From: Proteles cristata cristata
Lineage: Eukaryota; Chordata; Mammalia; Carnivora; Hyaenidae
Assembly: GCA_017311185.1 (NCBI GenBank)
Contig: JAESUZ010003171.1
Span: forward strand, 1,612,001-1,676,000
Reading direction: 5' to 3'
Length of the DNA: 64,000 bases
Below the pieces are notes generated by a model, which was given only the letters and a program-made list of their open reading frames with translations, ran no database searches and was not told the origin of the DNA. The position numbers and the translations under genes are program-made. This document shows positions 52,292-64,000 of this stretch, piece after piece; positions within the stretch are counted from its first letter, which is position 1, and each line of letters starts with the position of its first letter.

Positions 52292-54200
52292 TTTACTGTA
52301 TTTGCATTTTACTGAAATACATCCTCTGTGCACAAAATGGGACCTACTTGCAACTCCATGCCTACATTTCAGTCCAGCAGTGAATCAGAAACCCAGGGGC
52401 CAGGTTCTTCCCTTGGCTCTGACATTTGCTCTAGAACCTGGGTGGGGTTCTTTACCTCTCTGTATCTTCCTTTCCTAAGGCAATGAAGGGATTAAACCTC
52501 AACCTGTCTGGGTCTTCCAGCTCTACCCACCTGGGCTTTGAAGAATGAACAAGGTGTGAGACCAAGCTTCCGACCCACCCTCCTTAATGGTACACAATGT
52601 AGGTAACAACAAAATCTGCCACCTACTCCCTAATCCTTCCGTCCTTCATTCTTTGACCTTCAGAAAACATTGAGTCTCACTCTCTTCTGACTGTCATTCC
52701 TAGCCCTGCAGTGTTGGCCTTGGGAACTAGGAATGGTAAGGAGTAATAATACCAGGAAGCCTTAGAGCATTTCCCCTGGTGGCTGGGAAAGCACATCAGA
52801 AAGAAAGACCCTGTTTTCCTCCTTCCATTCTTTCAGTGCTTCGTTAAAGCTGAAGGGAATGACATCACAACAAAACAAAGTTGCCAAGACATACTCCACA
52901 ATAATGTCCTCACATGGTTACATTTTCTGCAAATTATAGCATTTGGAGTATAAATCAGAGTAATTGTTTAAATCAGAGTGACTGTTGAAACAGATTTCCA
53001 GTGATCAAATCAAAAACGCAATCATTCTTGCGGTTCCTCTGGTGCTTGGAGCCCCACATACTTCTGAAACTGTCGGCTGTCAGTTACACGGACTGTTTAC
53101 ATTAACATGCTGCCCTACAGAGAAAATATATATTTTAAGAAGAAAATGTGAATCCAGGGTTACAAGAATGTTTCTGAAACAGCTAAGTCATCTTGTTTCA
53201 AGTAAAACCAGATGTTTGCATCAAGAGAAAGCCAATCATTTCTTTTAATTATGCTCAATGGTCAGGCCACCAAGAATACCCACATGTGTACACATGAGCC
53301 GGTGGAAATCAAAGGCTTTGTGACAGAGAAAGCAATCAGCAACCCCCAGACCACCAAATGGCATCCCCAGCACCAGCTCTGGGCACTTTTTGAGTTCCGT
53401 CTCTGAGAGTCTTGAGCCAACATACCAAGCAAAGGCAGACTTAGGGGTGGATTCGCTAATCAAGGCTGAAGTTCACAGAAAACACACCTCAACAGTTGTT
53501 AAACTGTGCTCTAAACGTCCTCCCAGGTCACTTCTCTATCACCAAGGACTCAGGAAAGCACATAAAGGCAGAGCCCATTCCTCTTATCCTGAAGTAGATG
53601 CAACTGGGTCATGTTGCGGGAGAGGGGGGCGCAGGAAGTGGTCCCATGCCAGCTTGCCTCCATGAACAATGGAGAAGCCCGAGTTCACAAAAGACATACC
53701 TGTTAGCTTGGTCTTGGCTCTGATGCATTGTGAGGTGTGATGACCTTGGGGAAAGTTATCCAAGTGTCTGGCAATGACATCCCTGACAGAGGGGAAGGCT
53801 TTGGAGCTGTAGGCTTCCCCCTAAGATCCAGGCACAATCTAAGAGAAGGTCCACTCTCCTGAGCAGACATCACTGTCTGCAGGGTGTCTCTCCTGGTAGA
53901 CTTACAGAGTCTTGATCTAGGAAGATCCTTTAGTCAAAATGTCCCCCACGGCCAAGGAGAGTGGCCATACCCCTTAAGACATTCTCCAAACACAACCACA
54001 GCACCTGAGCCTTCCCCCAAGTAGATGGCAGGTCTTGAATATTTGTTCTAAATGATACTGCAGAACCTAACAGTGCTGTGAAAACTCTCCTTTTAAATCT
54101 GTTTCCCAAACTTCATTGTGTAAGTACCAGCCTCACAATACCACTACACACTATTATTAGTTTTCTTTAAATTAACATGCCTTCTCTTTGTTTTTACTTA
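52292..54200. other. Intergenic
   Basis: A MIR-like stretch at about 52370-52500 (cagaacccaggggcc-type start, then tttacctctctgtatcttcc) and a tiny tandem duplication at 52951-52986. No gene. Confidence 0.6.
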
Positions 54201-54264
54201 AATAGCTTCTTTAGTCTTCTAAAATATTCATGAAATCACAAGTAAGATATGTTAGCTGTGTATC

Positions 54265-54385
54265 CTTTTAATAAGTGTTAAAATAAATATGTCATTAAAA
54301 TAAATGTCATTAAATAAATTGCCACAAAATATATACCATTAAATAAATTTGTTAAAATAAGTATATGCCATTAAAATAGAAAATA
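54265..54385. repeat. AT-rich degenerate repeat (cattaaaataaat)
   Basis: Irregular repetition of cattaaaataaatg-type units, with a similar AT-rich patch at 54835-54895. Low-complexity DNA. Confidence 0.7.
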
Positions 54386-56770
54386 CTTACCCATGTATTG
54401 GCTAAAATCATGTCACATGCTGCCATTGTTACCTGTCCACAGCTGTGGGAAATACAGCTCTAAATTATTGTGCAGAATTCTAGTATTTCTTCCAAACCCT
54501 GAATCAATTTCTTTTGATGCAGGTATCAAGGCCATACCTGTATCCTTTATGATTCTGTGAGCCCCGAAACCAGACTGGAGAATTACGACCCCTGTTTCAT
54601 CTGTTCCAAAAAACAACCACCATTTCCCATCAAGAAAATGAAAAAGGGACATTTCTCCATGATTCATCATGACAGGGTGTGGACAAGAACTCAAAAACAC
54701 ACTTTAAATGTTTTCTCAAAGTCTCTTCACTTGTAGAAATAGGGTCTGTTTTTTTTTCTAAAGGGACAAGCATGGGGTGTTGTAAAGGAAAGCAAATCTT
54801 CACTATCTTATTAAGCAAATGCTATTATCAAAGTTATTACTATCATTAAAATAGTATTATTAAAATAATATTACTTAAAAATTATTATTAAAGATTCTGC
54901 TTTGAACTCAGCCTAGAAGTCAGAACCAGGTGCATGAAGCAAGCCATTTGGTAATCACATCTAGGCTGTGGTAGACTGGTGATGTCCTCAAAACCAAGCC
55001 ATCATGGGGATTTGTGAAGTCAGAAGACAAGTGAATTGTTTAAAAACAAAATACTCTTGCTTTAGACTCTCAGATCCCCATAAGATATGGGGTTTAATAA
55101 CATAAATGATTGTTTTGAAAGTGCTTTGACTCTATTTTGCCACATGTTTACTTGGGTCTTTCCATCTCCTCAATTAAGTACCCTGATTTGGCTCGAGGCC
55201 CCCATCCTATCAGGTAATAGTGGGGTTCACACATCCTACTGCTTCCTACAACACTATGACTTCACAGCCCAGAACTTTCAGCTGAAGTACCACTGCCGAA
55301 ATTCCACCCACCCATTCACCCGTTCAACCTTCGAACAAACAATTGTTCAGTACCTATTAAATGCAATGATCCAAGATATTCGCTTTGGAGGATTTGGAGA
55401 TGCATTACTCCTGTGGACAACTGACCTTTTTCAATGCAGAGACAATGCCAGGAGCATTTAGTCTTCTTAATTTACTAGAAATAAAGCTCAGAGCAATACA
55501 GCATACTGTTCAAGTAAGAAATTTTTCAGAAAAATCACTTCTCTTGCAGGAGGTTGAGTCAAAGACTGACGGGAATTTAATTAGAGCTTTAAATGGAGAT
55601 GCACATAGTTTCTGAAACCATGAGAAAAGGAAGAGGTTGAAGGAAGTGGCCAAACAGACAAGCCCCATGCCATAAACCTCCAGTCGCACCCTGAGCAGCT
55701 CCAGAAAACACTGTTCAGATTCAGCAGATGCATCTAGAAGACCTGGCATACAGCCAAGTGCCCTGAAGCAGGTGGACCTCATCAATCTTTGTCTACAAGG
55801 TAGGCCCTCTGGGAGGAAGCTTTAGCCCTTTGTTGCCACTCACTGTTTCTGCTTAGTAAAGACACCCACAGGTAAGGAGACCGGCTGTGGGCAGACAAGA
55901 AAAGACAATACCATCTTAGAATCCAGGGGCCTCATGGCTGCCCACTCCAGAAGCACTGACCTTCAACCTGGCCAGGCCAGGCAGGGCCCCTACCGTGAAC
56001 TCCCGCTGCTGATGAGTCTGGTGAAGGCAGCTACCCTAATCCCATGGCCTAAAGCCTTCCATAGCCTAAATCCCCACAGTTTGAAAGAGTTACTCAATAT
56101 TTGAAGGCCTGTCCTGTCTACCATCACACAGGAATATTTCTCAAGCCAGGGGCCTTTAAGGAGACCTCACAATGCACACACTGGAGTACTGTATACTCCA
56201 CCTGGGAGTGAAGCTCTCCTTGCCCCTCCTCACAGGCAAGTAGAATCTGGAGAAACACAGGCCAATCAACAAACCAAGTTGGAAGTCAAGGACTGCAGCA
56301 AGTTACAGATCTCACCACCAGAGGGCAGCCCTGCACACGGGCAGGGCGTGTCTCTCCCCATTTGCAAGAGAAGAAAACTAAGGTTGGAGGAGGATTTAGC
56401 CATACACATGAGTGCAGGGTTGATCCAGGCTCAGAACCCCAGCCTCCCACCTCCCAGCCAGCACTTCCCCAATTGCCCCCAAGATGTCAGGAAAGGGATG
56501 TTTTGGATGGTTTATGTATCTTTATTTACGGTCAGTGAAGCTGCCTGTCTGAGCTTGAGCATCTCCCAACACTTGCATGGGATTCCCCTGCAATCCCTGG
56601 GATGCCCTAGCCTTTTATACCTTGAACCACATGAGAAATACATTGCACATTGCAACCCTCATTTAGTATTCTATAGATCATACACAAAACTGAAACACAT
56701 TTTTTACAAAGTACTACCTATATTTCTAAGATATATTCTGGTATTTTCAACTGCACTTGTTCTATGTCTT
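54386..56770. other. Intergenic
   Basis: No gene recognised. Open frames, such as the one at 55087-55461, have no recognisable domain. An L2/MIR-like phrase occurs at 55310-55370. A T run of 22 lies at 56769-56790. Confidence 0.55.
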
Positions 56771-59571
56771 TTTTTTTTTTTTTTTTTTTTTAATGCTTGG
56801 CTACATTAACTTCAGTGCCCACTAATTGGTTGCCAGTCCTAGTTGAAGGCTGGCCTGGAGAATGGTCTTCCAAAGAAAGTAGGATACTCAAGTCACATGG
56901 ATGGTCATCCCTTGTATGACTTGGGTGTCACAAGAACTTAGGAGAGGTCTAAAGACACTGAGTTTCTCCAGTTGAAGGAGAATAATAGCCCAGGGAAAGT
57001 GTCAAAGGCAAACCTTGACTCAACATTCAGCCTCACTTTGTCCGTGGCATTCTACCATTCATTCCCTCAGCAAACACTAAGTCACCACTAAGAATTCAGC
57101 CCAGTCCTTCTTAGCCAGCCCTGCTGGGTGCTGATTCCTACCTTCAGACAATTCTGGGGTCAGCCTTTCTCTGCAGCCTAGAAGCCATGTAGGGTCCCCA
57201 TTCAGAGGCTCTGTGAGAAGAAGACAGAAATGAAGGGGGAACAATTTGAAGACGGAGGGCCAGAAGATGCTTGCAGCCTGGGGTTTCATGAGGCTAAAGT
57301 TTTTGACTGGAGGGCAGAACATCAGAGCAGGAGCCCAGAGACAGGATGTTCCCACCTGTAGCCAAAACATGCTTCCCCCAGACTCAGGCAACAGCCCCCC
57401 TCCCCCAGAAAGTGCTCCCTGACACTCTGCCACGTATTTCACTTGCTCAATTTCATCCCCTTGCTCCCAGCATGTTATTTTATGAAGGAACTCAAAGGAG
57501 GAGACATCTATCACTGATCAACCCTCAGGTGATCCTTCAGTCCTTCTTGAACCCAAGAGCAGTTCTTAAATCCAATTCCCTGATGTCTGGGAAGATTCCT
57601 GGTGAGGCTCCACCACTGGACTAAAGCTTCCAGGTTCAATCCTGGTATTCATCTCTGATGGGGCAAAAATGCATGACAATAAAGAAAATTCTTCAAACCC
57701 TAGGACCGGGGCTCTGCTTCGGAGGATACTGGCTCCATCCCCAGCGCAGGCCAGAGTTCCTGACTTCCTGTCACATCGTGTGTGGTTCGGCAGCTGTGGC
57801 CCCAAAGAGAAAAAAAGCGACTCCAAAAGAGGCAAATCAGTTCATCGCACGTGGTATTTATTGGGTATCTTTGGGGTACAAAGTAGTGAACTTAGCATTG
57901 AGGGAAGGAAGAGGATGAGTTACCCCAGTCCCTGACTTCAAGTTTCTCCAGTCTAGTGGAAGAGTTAAGCCAAACATTGTCCTGGGTAACACCCTTCTGA
58001 GGAGCCTCCTGGCCTTGCTTGTTCTCTCCCTGTTCCCTCCCTGAACCCACACTTCACTTACCTAGGATTGCATTTGTCCACTCACCTTGCTGCTGCTCAG
58101 ATAGAGCATCACTTCTTTGTAAGCAGGTCAGAGACAGGCTACCTGCCGGCTTTGAAAACTAAGGAAGGGGCCACGAGGCAGCTTCTATAAGGTAGGAAAG
58201 GAAGGGAGTGGCTTCACCCCTAGGATCCTGGAACACAGCCCTGTAGATTATTTCATTTTAGCCCACTGTCAAATTGTACGGAACCAAGAGATAATAAATC
58301 TGTCGTTGTGGCAATCTGTTACCGCAGCGATAGGAAGCTGATGCAGATGCTGGCATTTTCTTTTGGAGCCAGTACTCTGTTTGCATCTCTTCTGTGTTCA
58401 GAGCAAGAGGAGAGAGACGTCACTACATGAGACAACGCGGACTTCTCCGGAAAGCCAGTTCCACAAAGAGAATTATCCAGTTTTATCTTAGTGAGGAAGG
58501 AATCAGGAGCTGGTTCTTGGAGAGGCAGAGAGAGGTGGTCAGCCCCCAGGGAAATGCGAGCTGGAGGAAGAAAAGGATCCCTAGCCTGCCCACATGCAGC
58601 CCAGGAGCAGGGCACCTGGCATGCAATGCTCGGGGAGATGCAGACAGGGAGCACCCTAACCCTAGAGGCCCCCATGCAGAGCAGGCACCCAGCTTCCAGG
58701 GGAGCCAGCACCTCCTAATGAACCGCCTGGTCCTGGGCAAGAAGTCAGCGTGGTGGCAAGTGGTCACATGTGAGGCCCCCGGTTCTCCCATGCTTCCCCT
58801 TGGTTGCAAAGCCAGGAGGTTCTGATACAACAAAAGTGAGGAGGAAGAGCCATGAAAAGTGACAGTTATTATACATCAACTATGTCCGGGGTTGTTTTAC
58901 TAGATTTAGTTGTGCTATGGAAAGATAAGGAACTACGACCTCTCTCATAGGCCCTCACAGTTCCTGAAGCCTGGGCCAGGCAGGGCCCAGGAGTCACAGC
59001 AGGTACAGAGAGTGGCACTCTCCTTCCTGCCCTCTCTAGCACCAGACTGGCTCTGCTCACACCTCCCCACCCCGCTCTGCAAACAGGGCACGGGGTGGGT
59101 CATTGGCCATGACCCAAAGGTGGGTCATGAGTCCTTACTCAGTGAGTAAGTAACATAGAGGAGGGGGAATAACTGAGCTCTGACTTAGCCACATTTCACT
59201 TCAGCCATCCTAAGGCAGTGCTGGCTCCAGGGTGTAAGTAGCCTCAGGGGACCAGGATGCTCCTGTGGTCATCAGCCATCAGCCCTTGCCAGCTGAACCC
59301 AGACATCATCACACTGGTCCATGCTGCCACTCTGGTGCCACTGCTGTCACTGGGGACCCTGGGGACCTCTCCCTGACTCCCTACATCATGTCACAACCAC
59401 CCCCTTTTGAGTCCTGACCCCTCCTTAGGGCATTATCTCAAGGGGGATTCGACCACCATTGCTATTCCCAGAACACAGACCTATCTCCTGCCCCACCCAG
59501 GCTCCAGAAATCTCCTTCAAGACCTGGTGGGATGGATGAGGGGGAGTGTCTCTTTCTTTTGAGTTTCTTGC

Positions 59572-59680
59572 AAAATCTCTCTCCCTCCCTCTGTCTCTGT
59601 CCCCCTTCCCCATTCCCTCTAACTCTCTCTTTCTCTTCTCTCTCTGTCTCTCCCTCCCTCCTTTTCTTTCTCTCCTTAAA
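59572..59680 (+). repeat. Polypyrimidine low-complexity tract
   Basis: About 110 bases of CT-rich sequence (tctctctccctccctctgtc) without a SINE head. Confidence 0.85.
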
Positions 59681-60214
59681 CCCTCCAGACTCTAGCATAA
59701 TCTTGTCAATGGTTTTAGACATTTCGGAAACAAAATCCAGGAAAGAGAGTGTCCTGCAGACAACTTGTGCTTTCAGACTAGCCACAAATCTCCCCGGAGG
59801 AAAGAAACCCACAGCCTGCTAACTGCTTGAAAAGGGGATGGAAAAGGGCACAATACAGGGAGGGATAAAAACATAATTAAAATGTTAAACGGTTACTCTG
59901 ACACAATAAAAATAATAGCGGTCATTTTTGCAACTATGTATTTAATAACTCATGATCCAGGGCCCACTCTGTGCCAGAACGGTGGGTGCTGGGATACCGT
60001 GGCCCACAGAGAGGCTGGGTCCCTGCTCTCTCAGGCTTTCCTTCCAGGAAACTCCAGACAACAAATCTTAAGCAAAGAAACAAGGAAACCTCCATGTGCT
60101 GCAGAGGACAGGGCGCTCCGTGGCCCAGAGCTGGTGACTGCAGGTGCGGGGTCGGGGGGAAGGTCAGAGGCGGGCTTTCTGATGTTTACACCTAGACCTG
60201 AACAACGGATCACA

Positions 60215-60400
60215 TAAATAGAACAGGCCTCAGCTTTTATGTGCTGAGCACTTCCGTGTGCTGTTTTATTTAATTTTCACAGCTGACCTACAGAATCTAC
60301 ATTATCTCCATTTTATAGGTGAGGAAACTGAGGTTCGCAGAGATTAAGTTTCTGGTCTGAGATAACACAGCCAGCTGCAGAAAGCAAGGACCAGACAGAC
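60215..60400 (-). repeat. MIR ancient SINE
   Basis: Reverse-complement MIR: tgtgctgagcacttccgtgt, ctccattttataggtgagga, aactgaggttcgcagagatt, aacacagccagctgcag. Confidence 0.9.
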
Positions 60401-61854
60401 ATGCAGTCAATCTGGCTCTTAAGTCACATCCCCCCTCCTCTGCTAGAAGAGATTCTAATTGCATCCCTCTCAGAATTTTCCCAAATGTTCCGGACAGAAA
60501 TTTCTTTCCCACTAGGTGCTGACATTTCAATCTTTCCTCCTCAGTCCCCTGGCAAGGGCAGCCCACCAGGTGGTTTCTGCACCCACAGCTGCCTCTCGTG
60601 GGACAGGACAAAGGTGTCCACCGGTCACCTGGAGTGGCCTCACTCTCGCTGCATGCTGCCCTTCTCACTGCGGGGCACTGGCCTTCCAGCCCCCTTCCCC
60701 TCGGACCCGGACCACCGCCCTCTGTGCAGCTCTGTCCTGCGGGCCAGTAGCTGGGACAGAACTAGACCTTTGCGCTGAGAGGAGCCTCAGGTGACTGGCC
60801 AGTGGCACTGAAGCCTATTTTTATTCACACACAAAAAAATCTGTTCTGTATTTTATTCAGCGTTGGGGCAAGGAGAGGTCAACTCTCTTCACCTCTGCTG
60901 TAAGATGAGAATACGGCAGGAAATGAAATGACAGGGAAGCCAGCCTAGGAGAGGGAGAAGGGCAAATTACAGGGAAATTAAAAACCTGTGTTCAGATCAG
61001 AGCAGAGGGTGTCAAAGCTCCCATCCAGGGGTCCTTCTCCCCAGGCCATGGGCCAGCTAGATGCCTCGCTTGACAGACTCCACCAGAGGGCCAGTGACTT
61101 GGGTGCTGATGGCCCAGCACAAGTGTCACCCATCCTGGGCTCCAGAAGGACGCCCTGGCTTCTACTTACTGCACATTACCTGTGCCTTCCTGCTCCACGG
61201 GGGTCACTGGAAGGGACTTTGTCAAGGAGAGGAACCTGATAGCCGGACATGCTGGTGCATGGCCCATCTTCATCCCCGTCGTGGTTCCTGAGTGACTCCT
61301 GTGAGCAAGGACAGGGTCCCCATGCCATCAGGCCAAACACACATCAATTATTTGGAACCCAGATTAAGTAGGTCTCTGTTCCCTTGCTCACACAGAGGCA
61401 TGACTTCAGCTCTTACATATCCTTCAAACGCTCCCTCCTCCACACAGCCCTCCCTGAACTGCAACACAGACCACTATTTTAGTCCCAGCATCCCAACAAC
61501 TGGAGAATGCCCCCAAAGATCCGACAAAATGGCAGGAGGAATAAACATGCTCAACTCACTGTAGCAGGAGGCAGGGAGTGAAGGGCAGGACGGACGTTTC
61601 CACCAGCCGTGGGAGCACAGAAGTGAGGGTCTGGGGAGCTGATTGGAAAAGGAGGCATTGCTGTGAGGCCTTAAAAGATAGGCAGAATTCTATTTTGTTG
61701 GGTTTTGTAGGTTTGTTTCGTTGCTAAAAGAAAGGCAGTGGCAGAGCCCTGGAGGAGGAGAATGGCCTCCCAGGAGGAAGGGAACGTAAGCAGAATCACG
61801 GGATGGAGCGTGTAAACCCTGAGGGGCGCTTGGGGAACAGCGGGGAGAGCTGTG

Positions 61855-62275
61855 AGTCGGTCTGCTCTGGCTGCCTCCACAAAATTCCTCACACAGGGTG
61901 GCTGAAATGACAGAAACTTATTTTCTCACAGTTCCAGAAGCTGGAAGTCTGAGACCAAGGTGTGTGCCGGTTGGTTTCTCCTGAAGCCTCTCTCCTTGTA
62001 GACAGCCGCCTTCTTCCTGTGTGTTCATGTGTTCTTCCCTCTGTGTGCGTGGAGGTCTGGCACCTCTGTGTGTCCTGAGTCTCCTCTTTGAATAAGGAGA
62101 CCAGTCACATTGGATATAGGGGCCACCTTGGATATAGAGATCACGGCCTCATTTTAACTTAATTTCCTCTCTAAAGGCCTTATCCCCAAATATAGTCACA
62201 TTCATTCTAAGAAACTGCGGATCGGGGCTCGGGATATGAATTTTAGGGCAGCATAATTCGGCCCCCACAGCCAGC
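61855..62275 (+). repeat. Ancient dispersed repeat, longest copy
   Basis: Same family as 45485-45865: gctgcctccacaaaattcct, acttattttctcacagttcc, agaccaaggtgtgtgccggt, and an end with gggatatgaattttagggca. About 420 bases. Confidence 0.7.
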
Positions 62276-62592
62276 ATGCTTGAGAAAGAGCATGCATGGG
62301 CAGGAGGAGCAATCTGGCAGTGAGACAGGGAGCACCTTAGGTTGAAGGCAGATTGCATAATCACTTGAGCACAAGACGAATTCATTTGGTTTTTATGCTA
62401 AAGGTCAGTGTTGCCAAAGCATGTCCCATACTCTGCTGTGTGCTAAGAGATGTTAAGCAAACAAAAAGACAGAGTCCATGGCCAAGTCCGGGACACCAGT
62501 TCCTTCCCCGCAGATCTTCGCAGAGCCCTGAGGTATGCCACTGTGTGTCGTGAATCCTAAAGATGGAAGCAAGATCACAAAAGCCAATTTTT

Positions 62593-62815
62593 TTTAAATT
62601 TTTAAAAATGTTTTATTTATTTCTAGGAGAGAGAGAGAGAGAGACAGCGTGAGCAGGGGTGGGGCGGAGAGAGAGGGAGTCACAGACTGAAACTGGCTCC
62701 AGGCTCTGAGCTGGCAGTCAGCACAGAGCCCGACGCGGGGCTTGAACCCACGAACCGCGAGATCATGACCTAAGTGAAAGTCGGACGCTTAACCGACTAA
62801 GCCACCCAGGCGCCC
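62593..62815 (-). repeat. Carnivoran SINE, young
   Basis: Minus-strand, close to consensus (cgacgcggggcttgaaccca, ending gccacccaggcgcccc). It has a 17-base perfect duplication, cacaaaagccaattttt, at 62576-62592 and 62816-62832. Confidence 0.95.
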
Positions 62816-62832
62816 CACAAAAGCCAATTTTT

Positions 62833-64000
62833 AATAGCATCTCATGTGGCAAATGCTGCAGTGAGCACTACTGAAGGTCATGGGGAGCTGGAAAGATTTT
62901 TGAGCAGAGGAGCAATGGGATCAAACCTTAAGTTGAAGTCTGTTGCACTGAGGTTGAAAAATCTTGAATGTCAGAGATGGTTGAACACCAGCACTCGGCA
63001 AGGGCAAGTTCTAGAAGGCTGGGCTTCTGTAGGTAGGGTGGCCTGTGACTGAGCAGAGCTCTCTGGCATTCAAGGAAGCTGTTCTGCTGCCTCAGCACCC
63101 CTTCCATTCAACAGGTATGAATTAGGCCCCTACTGCATACAGGCCCTCTGGTCTCCCAGCTTTGCTTGTCCTCCAAACCAGGGAGCCTCCTCCCTCACTC
63201 TGTGTGTCTCCGGGCAGGTTTTCTGTCTCATGTGGATGCAGGTCTGAGGACTGACAGCACCAGCCACCTGGGACCTGATGCCTTGGCCCCTCCCTCCTTC
63301 TCTGTAATCACACAAAGACCTAGGACGCATACTAGGGTAACTAGGAAATTCCTGGTGCCTCAAGGGTAAACTGAGGTCCCGCTGCTCTGGCCCATCAAAG
63401 CAATTACAGGTAATTCAAATACATTCCTTCTGGAACAAAGACTTCCATTTTCCATCTCCCAGGCAGTATAGACACATTCCTGGAGGCAGGCATTCTCAAG
63501 AATTCAAGAGGTTCAGCCTCAGCTGAAGGCTGGGGCAGATTGCAAGTGCTGATTTGGGGAAAATGAGACCCAGGCATGAGACCTGGGCAGAGGAGACCGT
63601 GGCTGGACGAGAGCAGCAATGAGGCTGCTGTTGGGTCTTCCTAGTCTTGCTCCTCAGGTGGAGGGGGGGCCCTGCAGGAGAGGGCCAGGACCCAACGGGC
63701 AGGGGGGATAGTGTGCAAAGATAGAAGGGCAAGCAAGGCAGGGAGCAGAGAGACCTGGGGTTAAGGGCACATGACTAGTCCCTCTGAGGTACTTCCCCAG
63801 GGCTGCTAAGAATCTAAGTGATATATTTAGACATAGTGGTTTGTAATCAGGGACTTTTTGATGCAGCCCCTTCCATACATTAGAAACTTTTTTTTTCTTT
63901 CTTTGCTGTGCTTTTTGTCAAGTAATATGTATCATTCATACCCCTGTCTATCACGCAGCCCCCAAGCCTCACCTGGGTGCAGAGGAGCTCCTTTACCCAT
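62833..64000. other. Intergenic to window end
   Basis: At about 62840-62960 is a fragment of the intron 20-type dispersed repeat (ttttgagcagaggagcaatg). The rest has no recognised gene or repeat. Confidence 0.55.

Larger units (their letters stand above)
56771..61850. other. Intergenic
   Basis: No gene seen. It holds a polypyrimidine tract (59572-59680), a MIR (60215-60400) and short L2-like phrases at 57390-57450 and 61400-61460. No CpG island. Confidence 0.55.

Noticed and set aside
52951..52986. Tandem taaatcagagtaattgt / taaatcagagtgactgt
   Set aside because: An 18-base duplication with changes; too small and common to be meaningful alone.
55087..55461. 124-codon open frame as a possible gene
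   Set aside because: No recognisable domain and no supporting exons; it includes an L2/MIR-like phrase.
22971..64000. Search for CRISPR arrays, operons, tRNA or rRNA genes or a novel multi-gene system
   Set aside because: The window is mammalian intergenic DNA. The only tRNA-like sequences are SINE and MIR heads, and the repeats are dispersed elements or microsatellites.

Overview
This is a stretch of a mammalian nuclear genome, almost certainly from a carnivoran and most likely a cat-like one (Felidae or another feliform). Eleven tRNA-derived SINEs carry the carnivoran head (cacctgggtggctcagtcag), a CT-rich body and a tail of the form caaaataaataaac. They do not look like the dog-type SINE.

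The left third (353-22970, plus strand) is the 3' two-thirds of the apolipoprotein B gene, APOB. Thirteen coding exons are visible. I number them 17-29 by counting back from the giant exon, which is exon 26 in human APOB. They join in frame to 10,899 bases (3,632 residues plus stop), from about human mature residue 784 to the natural C-terminus. Exon 26 alone is 7,194 bases and contains the in-frame CAA codon and exact 11-base mooring sequence used for apoB-48 RNA editing. The same gene should therefore give liver-type apoB-100 (VLDL/LDL scaffold, LDL-receptor ligand) and intestinal apoB-48 (chylomicron scaffold).

The main oddity lies inside exon 26. Compared with human apoB as I remember it, about 124 codons are missing in frame between LDL-receptor/heparin sites A and B. 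The missing block is nearly the whole loop closed in human by the Cys3167-Cys3297 disulfide, and both cysteines are absent. Site A and site B each have changed residues, and the cysteines matching Cys4190 and Cys4326 are also absent. Arg3500 and Trp4369, whose interaction controls receptor binding, are conserved. Other gene-level details are a GC-AG intron 20, a 24-base A run directly after the intron 24 donor GT, and a CAG-AAG-CAG acceptor at exon 18.

From 22,971 to 64,000 I find no convincing gene on either strand. All open frames there are short, without recognisable protein similarity, and many lie in repeats. The region holds lineage-specific SINEs (two composite insertions in the window as a whole), ancient MIR, L2 and MER20 relics, microsatellites, two or three possible endogenous-retrovirus LTR remnants, and unique intergenic DNA. 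I found no RNA gene, CRISPR array, CpG island or new multi-gene system.
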